A DNA stretch of 13,932 bases from positions 1 to 13,932 of the forward strand of contig JALOMK010000020.1 in the NCBI GenBank assembly GCA_025455505.1. The letters run 5' to 3'. The position numbers and the translations under genes were made by a program. Of this stretch, positions 7,399-13,932 are shown piece after piece. Numbering within the stretch: the first letter of the stretch is position 1; each line of letters begins with the position of its first letter. The DNA comes from Bacteroidales bacterium. Its GTDB lineage: Bacteria; Bacteroidota; Bacteroidia; Bacteroidales; VadinHA17. Under the pieces are notes generated by a model. That model had not been told where the DNA came from. It worked only from the letters and a program-made list of their open reading frames with translations, and ran no database searches.

Positions 7399-8181
7399 TT
7401 AGACACTGTTGTCGTCACCTTTTGCATCCTGCTGCACTGGCTTGCCGAAAAGACCGGATTTCAGCGGAGTTGCCCTGTGAAGAAAAAACTGCAATGACAC
7501 CCATATTACTCCTGTTCCATAAGCGAGACTGTTGCGGAAGTTTATTGAAGAGCTGTCATCGGAATATTCCGTGGGGCACGAGATTTCTCCAATCCTGTAC
7601 CGTCTTTCAATTATCTGAGCAAGAACCTGGTTATCAAAAATATAAGTGTCAGAATTGCTCTTGTAGGCTATGTTGCGCAGCACTTCGGCCGAATAGGCCC
7701 TGAAGCCTGTATGGTACTCGGATAACTTCTGGTTCAGCATAATGTTCTGGAAGAATGTCAGAAACCTGTTGGCGATATACTTGTACAGGGGCATTCCCCC
7801 CTCCAGGGCTCCCCTGCCGAGTATTCTTGAACCGAGAACCACATCGAAGAGGCCCGCAGAAATAAGATTGCACATTGCGGGGATCAGCCTGGGAGTATAC
7901 TGGTAATCGGGGTGCAGCATTACAATTATATCGGCTCCGAGGGCAAGCGCCTTGTCGTAGCAGGTTTTCTGATTCGCACCGTAGCCCTTGTTGCGGTCAT
8001 GTTCAATTATATGGCTTAATGGCAATGACCTTGCAACGGACAGGGTCCCGTCGGAGCTATGGTCGTCGGTAAGAATTATAAAATCAGCGATTCCCGCGGG
8101 AATTTCCTCAAAAGTCCTGCGCAAAGTCTTTTCAGCGTTGTATGCCGGAAGAACTATCGCTATTTTCCTGTTGTTTACCAT
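7399..8181 (-). CDS. Family 2 glycosyltransferase, DPM1-like polyprenyl-phosphate sugar synthase type
   Basis: A 260-residue GT-A protein without membrane segments. Motifs are IVLPAYNAEKTL at 9-20 (nucleotide-sugar binding start), ILTDDHSSDGT at 36-46, NKGYGANQKT at 64-73, the metal-binding segment LHPDYQYTP at 89-97 (Asp92), VVLGSR at 114-119, and SEYHTGFRAYS at 154-164. This pattern is typical of the short DPM1-like GT2 group that transfers a hexose from a nucleotide donor to a polyprenyl phosphate on the cytoplasmic face. Substrates cannot be read from sequence. It sits between the creatininase-family gene and the TMTC-like gene on the same strand, and a 53-base polypurine tract forms most of its upstream region. 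The tract's GGGAGAAG end, about ten bases before the ATG, could serve as the ribosome binding site. Confidence 0.85.
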   Translation of the reverse strand: MVNNRKIAIVLPAYNAEKTLRRTFEEIPAGIADFIILTDDHSSDGTLSVARSLPLSHIIEHDRNKGYGANQKTCYDKALALGADIIVMLHPDYQYTPRLIPAMCNLISAGLFDVVLGSRILGRGALEGGMPLYKYIANRFLTFFQNIMLNQKLSEYHTGFRAYSAEVLRNIAYKSNSDTYIFDNQVLAQIIERRYRIGEISCPTEYSDDSSSINFRNSLAYGTGVIWVSLQFFLHRATPLKSGLFGKPVQQDAKGDDNSV

Positions 8182-8193
8182 TTACTGTCACCA

Positions 8194-8246
8194 CTTCTCC
8201 CCCCTCCCTTTCTCCCTTTCTCCTCTTCTCCCTTTCTCCCCTTCTT
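8194..8246. repeat. 53-base pure polypyrimidine/polypurine tract with 8-base tandem repeats
   Basis: Every base from 8194 to 8246 on the plus strand is C or T. Within it, 8206-8245 is five consecutive 8-base units: CCCTTTCT, CCCTTTCT, CCTCTTCT, CCCTTTCT, CCCCTTCT. A degenerate sixth unit lies at 8198-8205. On the coding (minus) strand the tract is pure G/A. It fills nearly the whole gap between the creatininase-family stop and the GT2 start. It even includes two bases of the TAA stop codon. Confidence 0.95.
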
Positions 8247-9117
8247 ACTTTCCGATCGGATTATCAGCCCTTCTTTGGAATTCCTCCTGCAGCTGCTGAA
8301 TCGTATTGTCTGTCTTGAGATACTTTACAAGCTGTGCCAGCTGGCCTGCGCTGCTCTCGATAAGAAGTTCTCCAAGCCTTTTGTCGGGAGTGTTTATGTC
8401 GCTTGCAAAATGGTTCGGATACTTTGCGTACCACCAGATCCCGGCGTAAGCGAAGGGCAGGCCTGCCAGCCGGTCCTGGTCGAGGCCCGATTCATTCCTG
8501 AGTGCCTCCATGTCGACAAAGGAAGGATTGATTGAATACATCATCGATGTCTCCTCCTCACCTGCATGTCCATCGAGTTTCGCTTTCTTCAGTGATGCTA
8601 TTTCCTTGCCGTTGACAGGATCATTGCCTTCCCTGAAAAGCACGACTATGTAGTCTTTACGGGAAGCAAGCTGCGACTGGCAGAAATACTGAAGAAAGGA
8701 AGTGTTGCCTCCGTGCCCGTTCAGAAGGATTATTTTCTTAAGCCCGTTTCTTGACAGCTCATTGCAGGTTTCTTCAAGCAGTCTCCAGACCAGGTCGTTG
8801 CTGTATGCAATAGTGCCGGGCTGGTGCCGGGCTTCATAAATCTGGCCTGCATAATAAGGAGGGAAAACAACTGCATATTCCTTTTCGGCAGCCCTGAATG
8901 CTATCTGCCTCGACTCGTACATGTCGGTTCCCAGGGGAAGGTGCGGGCCGTGTTTTTCCATTATGCCGAGAGGAATTACGCATATGCCTCCTGATTGCTT
9001 TACGGCTTCGGCAAACTTTGGAGAAGTGATGTCCTCATATTTGTAAGGAAGCGTTTTCTGGGCAATTCCTGCCATTGTAAGGCATAGTGCAACTGATAAT
9101 AAGAGTGTTTTTTTCAT
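8245..9117 (-). CDS. Exported creatininase-family metal-dependent amidohydrolase
   Basis: A 290-residue protein with a clear signal peptide (MKKTLLLSVALCLTMAGIAQ, residues 1-20), so it acts in the periplasm or outside. Creatininase-family metal site motifs are all present: PLGIMEKHGPHLPLGTD at 49-65 (Glu54, His56, Asp65), NGHGGN at 133-138 (His135), and DGHAGEEETS at 182-191 (His184, Glu189). Members hydrolyse creatinine or open or cleave small cyclic and linear amides, and related enzymes trim precursors such as mycofactocin; the substrate here is unknown. It starts 11 bases after the membrane-protein gene, suggesting co-transcription. Family assignment is firm, function is not. Confidence 0.88.
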   Translation of the reverse strand: MKKTLLLSVALCLTMAGIAQKTLPYKYEDITSPKFAEAVKQSGGICVIPLGIMEKHGPHLPLGTDMYESRQIAFRAAEKEYAVVFPPYYAGQIYEARHQPGTIAYSNDLVWRLLEETCNELSRNGLKKIILLNGHGGNTSFLQYFCQSQLASRKDYIVVLFREGNDPVNGKEIASLKKAKLDGHAGEEETSMMYSINPSFVDMEALRNESGLDQDRLAGLPFAYAGIWWYAKYPNHFASDINTPDKRLGELLIESSAGQLAQLVKYLKTDNTIQQLQEEFQRRADNPIGK

Positions 9118-9128
9118 TTTGTAAGGTT

Positions 9129-9590
9129 TTATATTGATTTTGTAGTCTGTCTTCCTTCTGCAAGGAGCCTTATGAAAAATCTGATGTACTTAAGACCCGA
9201 CAGGAAAAGCGCCAGTCCTATTGTTGTATAGGCCACCGCCAAAATGGGCTTTGGGATCGGGGAATGACGCAGCATGACTCCACCGGCTATCATAACAATT
9301 ACAATCATATAGCTGCGCCAGGTAATGAACGAAAAAACGCAGCGCTTTTCAGTCAGTGGCATGAGCCGCTCAAGGTTTTTGCCTGCAATTCTTGAAAATC
9401 CGAAATGATGAACCGGTATTGCCGCAAGGGCGCCTGCCCCGAAAAGCAGCAGCTGCGGCCTGAAGGGAAGCGGCTCCAGCCATTTAACCGACAGGGTAAG
9501 AAGCATTATGCCGACTCCGCACCACATTGCCCCTGCCAGGAATACAAGCGTGCTTTTATTTACAGCCGGAGTGAATTTTGCTGCATTCAT
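9129..9590 (-). CDS. Four-helix integral membrane protein of unknown function
   Basis: A 153-residue protein with four hydrophobic segments at about 14-34, 45-63, 93-107 and 114-133. Short polar tails contain basic residues: RIAGKNLER at 67-75 between helices two and three, and an Arg/Lys-rich C-terminus after KYIRFFIR at 134-141. The LRHSPIPKPILAVAY segment at 107-121 looks like a conserved loop. I do not recognise a named family, and no catalytic motif is evident. It follows the YciI-like gene by two bases and precedes the creatininase-family gene by 11, so the three are probably one transcript. Confidence 0.75.
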   Translation of the reverse strand: MNAAKFTPAVNKSTLVFLAGAMWCGVGIMLLTLSVKWLEPLPFRPQLLLFGAGALAAIPVHHFGFSRIAGKNLERLMPLTEKRCVFSFITWRSYMIVIVMIAGGVMLRHSPIPKPILAVAYTTIGLALFLSGLKYIRFFIRLLAEGRQTTKSI

Positions 9591-9592
9591 GT

Positions 9593-9883
9593 TCAGCCTC
9601 TTATTGCAAGCCTGAAGGGCCTGATCTCGATCTTTCTCCAGACATCGCCTGTAATATAAGGTTCATCGAGGTGCAGCTCATCGAGTTCCTTCCTGTCGGC
9701 AACTTCGTAAACCATAACAGATCCCGTCATTTTGCCTTCGTCATCGAGTATTGCACCGCCGTACAATACCTTACCGCGGCTTTTGAGGACGCTTACCTTT
9801 GCAAGGTGTTCCTCCCTTACTTTCATTCTTCTTCCGGCAGCACCCTCATCGGTGCCGTCATAGGCTATAAGTACAAATTGCAT
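9593..9883 (-). CDS. YciI-like (YCII-related) small protein
   Basis: A 96-residue ferredoxin-like-fold protein of the YciI group: MQFVLIAYDG at 1-10, REEHLAK at 23-29 with the conserved His26, GGAILDDEGKMTGSVMV at 42-58, and a C-terminal DEPYITGDVW at 73-82. YciI-type proteins are small dimeric enzymes or sensors of mostly unknown function, with the His/Asp pair as a putative active site. I chose the ATG at 9883. A GTG at 9889 would add only two residues (giving MLMQF) and has no better ribosome binding site. It is the first gene of the tightly spaced minus-strand run, and its stop lies two bases from the next start. Confidence 0.85.
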   Translation of the reverse strand: MQFVLIAYDGTDEGAAGRRMKVREEHLAKVSVLKSRGKVLYGGAILDDEGKMTGSVMVYEVADRKELDELHLDEPYITGDVWRKIEIRPFRLAIRG

Positions 9884-9931
9884 AAGCACTAATATTCTTA
9901 ATTCAGTACAATCAACCAGTATGAGCCCCGA

Positions 9932-9954
9932 CCAGGCACCCGGTGCCTGCCTGG
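9932..9954. repeat. GC-rich palindrome in the YciI/Nramp divergent region
   Basis: CAGGCACC (9933-9940) and GGTGCCTG (9942-9949) are perfect inverted repeats around a single base. Alternatively CCAGGCA (9932-9938) pairs with TGCCTGG (9948-9954) around a nine-base loop. It could be a regulator-binding dyad or part of a repeated intergenic element. The first form is too tight to fold as RNA, the second could fold. Confidence 0.6.
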
Positions 9955-9955
9955 G

Positions 9956-9995
9956 CTTCGCGTCCGCCGAATCCTGGCGTGAAGGCGGATTGAAG
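9956..9995. repeat. Imperfect inverted repeat, possibly an interspersed palindromic element
   Basis: TCCGCC (9963-9968) pairs with GGCGGA (9984-9989) around a 15-base loop, and flanking CTTC (9956-9959) pairs with GAAG (9992-9995). It is markedly more GC-rich than the AT-rich sequence on either side. From memory it resembles GTCCGCCGAAGC/GCGAAGGCGGA-type intergenic repeats of Bacteroidota. I cannot check copy number here. Confidence 0.45.
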
Positions 9996-10044
9996 TGTTA
10001 AAATTAAGCATAAAGCGATTATTAAAACTATAGCTTTCATTTTT

Positions 10045-10052
10045 TATCTTTG
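10045..10052 (+). promoter_or_regulatory. Bacteroidota-type -7 promoter box for the Nramp-patatin operon
   Basis: TATCTTTG matches the TAnnTTTG -7 element exactly and lies 46 bases before the Nramp ATG, which would leave a leader of about 40 bases. No clear -33 TTTG is visible about 20 bases upstream. Confidence 0.5.
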
Positions 10053-10098
10053 CATCACACCGGTACTGTTAAAAGTGATTCACCGAGATTAGATCATA

Positions 10099-11388
10099 AT
10101 GCTGAATATTAAGAACCTTTTAACCGCCATTCCATTTTTCAGGGATATACGCCGCCGGGATCATAAACCTGCATACGGGGCGCTTGACATATTCAAATAT
10201 ATAGGGCCCGGACTTCTTGTGACTGTCGGCTTTATAGATCCCGGAAACTGGGCCGCCAATATAGCTTCTGGTTCAGCCTATGGCTATACGCTACTCTGGA
10301 TAGTCTCGCTTTCGACTGTAATGCTCATCATCCTGCAGCATAACGTTGCGCACCTGGGAATTGCCTCGGGCCTCTGCCTGTCTGAAGCGGCAACAATACA
10401 TCTTCCCCGGGGCATCTCGCGTCCCGTACTCCTGTTTGCAGTGCTGGCATCCGTTTCGACCTCGCTTGCCGAGATACTTGGCGGTGCCATTGCTCTCAAC
10501 ATGCTTTTCGGCATCCCCATCATGATCGGTTCAATTCTCGTTACTATATTCGTGATGATAATGCTCCTGACAAATTCATACAGGAAAATTGAAAAATGGA
10601 TTATCGGATTTGTCTCAATAATAGGCCTTTCATTTCTCTATGAGCTCTTCCTTGTTGATGTAGACTGGGCGGAAGCGGGACTTGCATGGGTCAGGCCTTC
10701 AATTCCCGAAGGATCGATGTTATTAATAATGAGCGTACTGGGAGCTGTTGTAATGCCACACAATCTTTTCCTTCATTCTGAAGTCATCCAGAGCAGGCAG
10801 TGGAATCTTAAGGATGACAATGTAATAAAAAGACAGCTAAAGTTCGAGTTTGCCGATACCTTGCTTTCAATGGTAATAGGATGGGCAATAAACAGTGCGA
10901 TGATAATACTCGCAGCATCAACTTTTTTCAGAAACGGCATACATGTCGACGAGCTTCAGCAGGCAGAGAGCCTTCTGCGGCCCCTTCTCGGAAACAATGC
11001 GTCAGTAATCTTTGCCGTGGCCCTATTATTTGCGGGGGTGGCTTCATCTATTACTTCCGGAATGGCCGGTGGCTCGATAGTTTCGGGCATGTATGGAGAA
11101 CCGTATGATGTAAGCGACAACCACTCGAGGATTGGAATCCTTGTATCGCTACTGGGCGCGCTGCTTATAATATTCTTTATCGGAGATCCATTCAAGGGAC
11201 TTATCCTCAGCCAGGTGTTCCTGAGCATACAGCTTCCATTCACCGTTGGAATCCAGATCTACCTGACTTCATCTGGGAAAGTCATGGGCAAGTATAAAAA
11301 TTCGATTTTCCTGAATATCATCCTGCTGACTATTGCCGCCGTTGTTACATTCCTGAACATCAGACTTTTGATTGAAATATTGACATGA
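10099..11388 (+). CDS. mntH: Nramp-family divalent metal (Mn2+/Fe2+) : proton symporter
   Basis: A 429-residue polytopic inner-membrane protein with about eleven hydrophobic segments. The unwound helix 1 motif DPGN is at 47-50 (Asp47 and Asn50 are metal ligands). The helix 6 motif VMPHNLFLHS is at 218-227, with Met219 as the soft ligand that selects Mn/Fe over Mg/Ca and His221 in the proton pathway. These residues fit a true Nramp rather than the Mg-transporting NRMT branch. A loop of basic residues at 16-23 precedes helix 1. The stop overlaps the next ATG (ATGA at 11385-11388), so the transporter and the patatin-like gene are translationally coupled. No MntR- or Fur-like site is certain upstream, although strong dyads lie at 9932-9995. 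Confidence 0.93.
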   Translation: MLNIKNLLTAIPFFRDIRRRDHKPAYGALDIFKYIGPGLLVTVGFIDPGNWAANIASGSAYGYTLLWIVSLSTVMLIILQHNVAHLGIASGLCLSEAATIHLPRGISRPVLLFAVLASVSTSLAEILGGAIALNMLFGIPIMIGSILVTIFVMIMLLTNSYRKIEKWIIGFVSIIGLSFLYELFLVDVDWAEAGLAWVRPSIPEGSMLLIMSVLGAVVMPHNLFLHSEVIQSRQWNLKDDNVIKRQLKFEFADTLLSMVIGWAINSAMIILAASTFFRNGIHVDELQQAESLLRPLLGNNASVIFAVALLFAGVASSITSGMAGGSIVSGMYGEPYDVSDNHSRIGILVSLLGALLIIFFIGDPFKGLILSQVFLSIQLPFTVGIQIYLTSSGKVMGKYKNSIFLNIILLTIAAVVTFLNIRLLIEILT

Positions 11389-12161
11389 AGGAAGCTAAGT
11401 ATAAATGCGGACTTGTTCTGAGCGGGGGTGGTGCAAGGGGTTTTGCCCACCTGGGTCTTCTCCAGGCTCTGAATGATGCCGGCATATTCCCTGACGTGAT
11501 ATCTGGTACAAGCGCAGGGGCTCTCGCCGGAGTTCTTTATGCCGACGGCTACACTCCGCGCGAAATACTTAAAATTATGAACCATGGCAGCCGCCTCGAC
11601 TTTATGCGGCCGGCGATGCCAAGAGAAGGTCTCCTGCAGATTGGCGGCATAATCAAGATCCTGACCTCGGTTCTCCGGTCAAAAAAATTCTCGGAACTGA
11701 AAGTTAAGCTCTACGTTACCGCCACCGATCTGAACAACGGCAAGCCTGTATATTTTTCGGAAGGATCCCTTCTCGACCCTGTAATTGCCTCAGCCAGCAT
11801 ACCCGTACTTTTCCAGCCTGTTATAATTGACAACATCTGTTATGTTGACGGGGGAGTGCTCGATAACCTGCCCCTTCGTCCAATTGAAGACCAGTGCCGC
11901 AGCCTTATCGGGTCTTTCGTCAATCCTGTAGGATACATGGACAAGGTTACGGGGCTTATTAACATAGCAGAGAGGACTTTCATGCTCAGCATGTCAAAGG
12001 AGATAATTGAGAAATCGAAAAAGTTCGATCTTTTTGTGGCTCCTCCCGAACTTACCGGGTATAAAATACTCGATCCCGAAAAGGCAGAAGAGCTCTTCAG
12101 GCTTGGGTACAAGGCAACAAAGGAAAGGTTGAAGACAGTTGATATAAGCCGCTTTACCTGA
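11385..12161 (+). CDS. Patatin-like phospholipase / acyl hydrolase (cytoplasmic, RssA-like)
   Basis: A 258-residue serine hydrolase with the complete patatin signature: oxyanion loop GGGARG at 14-19, nucleophile elbow GTSAG at 41-45 (Ser43), and DGG at 155-157 (Asp155), giving the Ser-Asp dyad. LVLSGGGARGFAHLGLLQAL at 10-29 is near consensus. No signal peptide or outer-membrane barrel follows, so it should be cytoplasmic or membrane-associated. It would hydrolyse phospholipid or lysophospholipid acyl esters. It shares a transcript with the Nramp gene through a 4-base overlap; the biological link between them is unclear. It ends 30 bases from the stop of the convergent PurF-like gene, and I see no hairpin terminator in that gap. 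Confidence 0.92.
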   Translation: MKEAKYKCGLVLSGGGARGFAHLGLLQALNDAGIFPDVISGTSAGALAGVLYADGYTPREILKIMNHGSRLDFMRPAMPREGLLQIGGIIKILTSVLRSKKFSELKVKLYVTATDLNNGKPVYFSEGSLLDPVIASASIPVLFQPVIIDNICYVDGGVLDNLPLRPIEDQCRSLIGSFVNPVGYMDKVTGLINIAERTFMLSMSKEIIEKSKKFDLFVAPPELTGYKILDPEKAEELFRLGYKATKERLKTVDISRFT

Positions 12162-12191
12162 AATATCGAATGCAACTGCTGACGCCCAGTA

Positions 12192-13595
12192 TTAATAATA
12201 ACTTGACCCGTCCCAGCAGTGAGTGCACAGCTTCTCCTTCGGCAGTCCTATTGCATCCACAAGATCGTCAAGCCTCTGGTATACAAGTGTATCCAGATCA
12301 AGGTTCAGGGCAATCTGCTCAACCATAGCCTCATATTTCGGTGAATCAGGATCACTGTACTCCTTCAGCTCATCATCACCTGCACCCAGCTGTTTCATTG
12401 CCTTTCTGCCTGCCAGTTCGAGGATTGACCTTGACTCGGAAAAATTAAGGAAGTCGCAGGCATAGAGAAGAGGCGGACATGCAATCCTCATATGCACTTC
12501 CGAAGCTCCCGACCTGCGAAGGTCTGCAGTGTTGTCTTTCAGCTGCGTTCCCCTGACTATGCTGTCGTCGAGGAAGACCATTTTCTTTCCTTCTATTACT
12601 GCCTTGTTCGGAATAAGCTTCATTTTGGCTACAAGGTCCCGCTGTCCCTGTTGCTGGGGCATGAAACTCCTCGGCCATGTGGGAGTGTATTTAGAATATG
12701 CCCTCAGGTAAGGAACTTTGTTTTCATTGCCGTAACCAACTGCATGGCCCACGCCGGAATCGGGTATGCCGCATACAAAGTCGGGTTTCAGGTTGTCGCG
12801 TTTTGCAAGGAAGGCCCCGCAGCGATACCTCGTTTCGTCCACATTAATACCTTCATAATAGGATGGCGGGTAACCGTAATAAACCCAGAGAAACGAACAC
12901 ACCTGCATCCTGTCGCCGGCTTTCCGGAGTTGCCTGCATCCATCAGCAGTAATTTCGACGATCTCTCCCGGGCCGAGAAAGTAGTCAGTTTCGTAGCCCG
13001 TATTAGGAAAGGAGCAGGATTCAGAAGCAACAGCATAGCCGTTTTCATTCCTGCCAATAACCACGGGAGTTCTTCCGAGCTTGTCGCGTGCCGCTATAAT
13101 GCCCTCATTTGTAAGTATAAGCAGGGAACAGGATCCCTTTATTGAGTTGAATACATTTTCAATCCCTTCGCTGAAGCTTCCTTTTTCACAGATGAGGTTT
13201 GCAACAACTTCAGTGGGGTTTGTGTTCCCTTCGAAGTTTTCAGTGAAATGTTTCTTTTTTCCAAGGAAATACGTCTCAAGTTCTGAAATATTCACAAGCC
13301 GGCTCACTGTAACTATTGCAAACCTGCCAAGGTGTGAATTGAACAATATGGGCTGGGGATCGGTATCGCTTATAATACCCATGCCGGAATTACCCTCATA
13401 GCTGCTTAGCTCATTTTCGAATTTGTTCCTGAAATATGAACTTTCTATGCTGTGTATCGATCTTCTGAAGCCCTTTCCGGGCTCGTTGAACACCAGGCCT
13501 GCCCGCTTTGTTCCAAGATGGGAATGATAATCGGTCCCGTAAAAAACATCCTCAACACACCTCACCTTTGAAACCACACCGAAAAATCCACTCAT
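12192..13595 (-). CDS. PurF homologue (amidophosphoribosyltransferase-like) with degenerate glutaminase site
   Basis: A 467-residue protein with the PurF layout. The N-terminal Ntn fold (about 2-225) begins MSGFFG where active PurF has the catalytic Cys after Met: Ser2, codon AGT. The GHxRYST arginine region reads GMGIISDTD at 71-79, and the HNGN oxyanion segment reads TVSR at 96-99. Gln hydrolysis is therefore unlikely. The phosphoribosyltransferase half (about 230-450) keeps GIPDSGVGHAVGYG at 276-289 and the PRPP loop FLDDSIVRGT at 341-350. Four cysteines (233, 380, 457, 460) match the [4Fe-4S] ligands of Bacillus PurF. I chose the ATG at 13595. An ATG at 13649 would add 18 residues that resemble no PurF propeptide. 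It may be an ammonia-dependent or regulatory paralogue of a canonical PurF elsewhere. Confidence 0.85.
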   Translation of the reverse strand: MSGFFGVVSKVRCVEDVFYGTDYHSHLGTKRAGLVFNEPGKGFRRSIHSIESSYFRNKFENELSSYEGNSGMGIISDTDPQPILFNSHLGRFAIVTVSRLVNISELETYFLGKKKHFTENFEGNTNPTEVVANLICEKGSFSEGIENVFNSIKGSCSLLILTNEGIIAARDKLGRTPVVIGRNENGYAVASESCSFPNTGYETDYFLGPGEIVEITADGCRQLRKAGDRMQVCSFLWVYYGYPPSYYEGINVDETRYRCGAFLAKRDNLKPDFVCGIPDSGVGHAVGYGNENKVPYLRAYSKYTPTWPRSFMPQQQGQRDLVAKMKLIPNKAVIEGKKMVFLDDSIVRGTQLKDNTADLRRSGASEVHMRIACPPLLYACDFLNFSESRSILELAGRKAMKQLGAGDDELKEYSDPDSPKYEAMVEQIALNLDLDTLVYQRLDDLVDAIGLPKEKLCTHCWDGSSYY

Positions 13596-13681
13596 ATTCC
13601 TGGTTTTAAATACATTAACATTATTGGGCACACAGGTAAATTTAATCATTGAATCGGAAATAATTATTCCCCGGATAATAT

Positions 13682-13689
13682 TAATTTTG
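13682..13689 (+). promoter_or_regulatory. Bacteroidota-type -7 promoter box before the last gene
   Basis: TAATTTTG matches TAnnTTTG exactly and lies 24 bases before the ATG at 13714, the usual distance for a short leader. The upstream bases are AT-rich and no clear -33 box is visible. Confidence 0.5.
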
Positions 13690-13713
13690 CAATATATACT
13701 AATACCTCAGGCA

Positions 13714-13932
13714 ATGGCTGAATACAATGCTCCGGCGACCGCCGGCAATGAGTCGAAAAAGGGTGCTCCCATAGGGATGATTGCAGTGTCGATAATACTT
13801 GCCGCAGCCCTTATTTTTCTTGTCTGGATGTATTTCGACCAGAAGCACAAAATGGTTGAAATGGAAACTGTCCTTACTGAAGAAAAGGATTCTCTTGCAA
13901 ATGAACTCCGGAAAATGGTGGTTGCCTATGAC
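13714..13932 (+). CDS. Single-pass membrane protein with coiled-coil, 5' part only
   Basis: The first 73 codons are open and run off the window. A polar N-terminus (1-18) is followed by a hydrophobic helix at about 19-40 and then a charged, heptad-like stretch from 41 (DQKHKMVEMETVLTEEKDSL and onwards) that predicts a coiled coil. This gives an N-in, single-anchor topology with a periplasmic rod. Similar short-anchor coiled-coil proteins of unknown function are common in Bacteroidota. I cannot name it. It is divergent from the PurF-like gene. Confidence 0.7.
   Translation, partial: MAEYNAPATAGNESKKGAPIGMIAVSIILAAALIFLVWMYFDQKHKMVEMETVLTEEKDSLANELRKMVVAYD

Noticed and set aside
7649..7873. 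74-codon minus-strand frame within the GT2 gene
   Set aside because: It is a shifted frame on the same strand as the GT2 gene, whose motifs are continuous through this stretch, so there is no sign of a frameshift.
12492..13145. 217-codon plus-strand open frame
   Set aside because: It lies entirely antisense to the PurF homologue, whose motifs span the same bases, and its translation has no recognisable domain and is rich in Cys/Arg/Phe as in shadow frames.
13596..13649. Upstream ATG extending the PurF homologue by 18 residues
   Set aside because: Active PurF propeptides precede a Cys, which is missing here. The extra residues look unlike any PurF, and the ATG at 13595 places MSGFFG exactly where MCGI-type starts fall. 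A weak TAAATTTA promoter-like box at 13637-13644 also lies inside the extension.

Overview
The window most likely comes from a Bacteroidota chromosome, probably order Bacteroidales. The evidence is the gene families, weak or absent Shine-Dalgarno sequences, three TAnnTTTG-type promoter boxes, and periplasm- or surface-directed glycosidases. This placement is inference. I see no rRNA, tRNA, CRISPR array, insertion sequence or phage gene, and both ends of the window cut through genes.

Layout. (1) Positions 1-4583 hold a sialoglycan/amino-sugar group: a 3'-truncated N-acetylneuraminate-lyase-type aldolase (minus), a PagL-like outer-membrane lipid A deacylase homologue (minus), a BNR/Asp-box sialidase-like protein (plus) and a GH20 beta-N-acetylhexosaminidase lipoprotein (minus). 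(2) pdxH (plus, 4712-5323) meets a long minus-strand gene tail to tail with one base between them. (3) A minus-strand run from 9883 down to 5325 encodes, in transcription order, a YciI-like protein, a four-helix membrane protein of unknown function, an exported creatininase-family amidohydrolase, a DPM1-like family 2 glycosyltransferase, and a TMTC-like GT-C membrane protein with C-terminal TPRs. (4) Positions 9884-10098 are a divergent intergenic region with two strong dyad symmetries. (5) An Nramp metal transporter and a patatin-like lipase (plus) overlap by ATGA. (6) A PurF homologue (minus) retains its phosphoribosyltransferase and Fe-S motifs, but its glutaminase site is destroyed. (7) The 5' end of a single-pass membrane/coiled-coil protein (plus) runs off the window.

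How the genes may work together. The GH20 enzyme and the BNR protein would trim amino sugars and possibly sialic acid from host or environmental glycans outside the cytoplasm, and the aldolase would split the released sialic acid inside. The GT2/GT-C pair resembles the eukaryotic logic of a polyprenyl-phosphate-sugar synthase feeding a TMTC-type O-glycosyltransferase, which would make it a candidate protein-glycosylation module. The PurF homologue with an inactivated glutaminase is the clearest departure from a textbook family.
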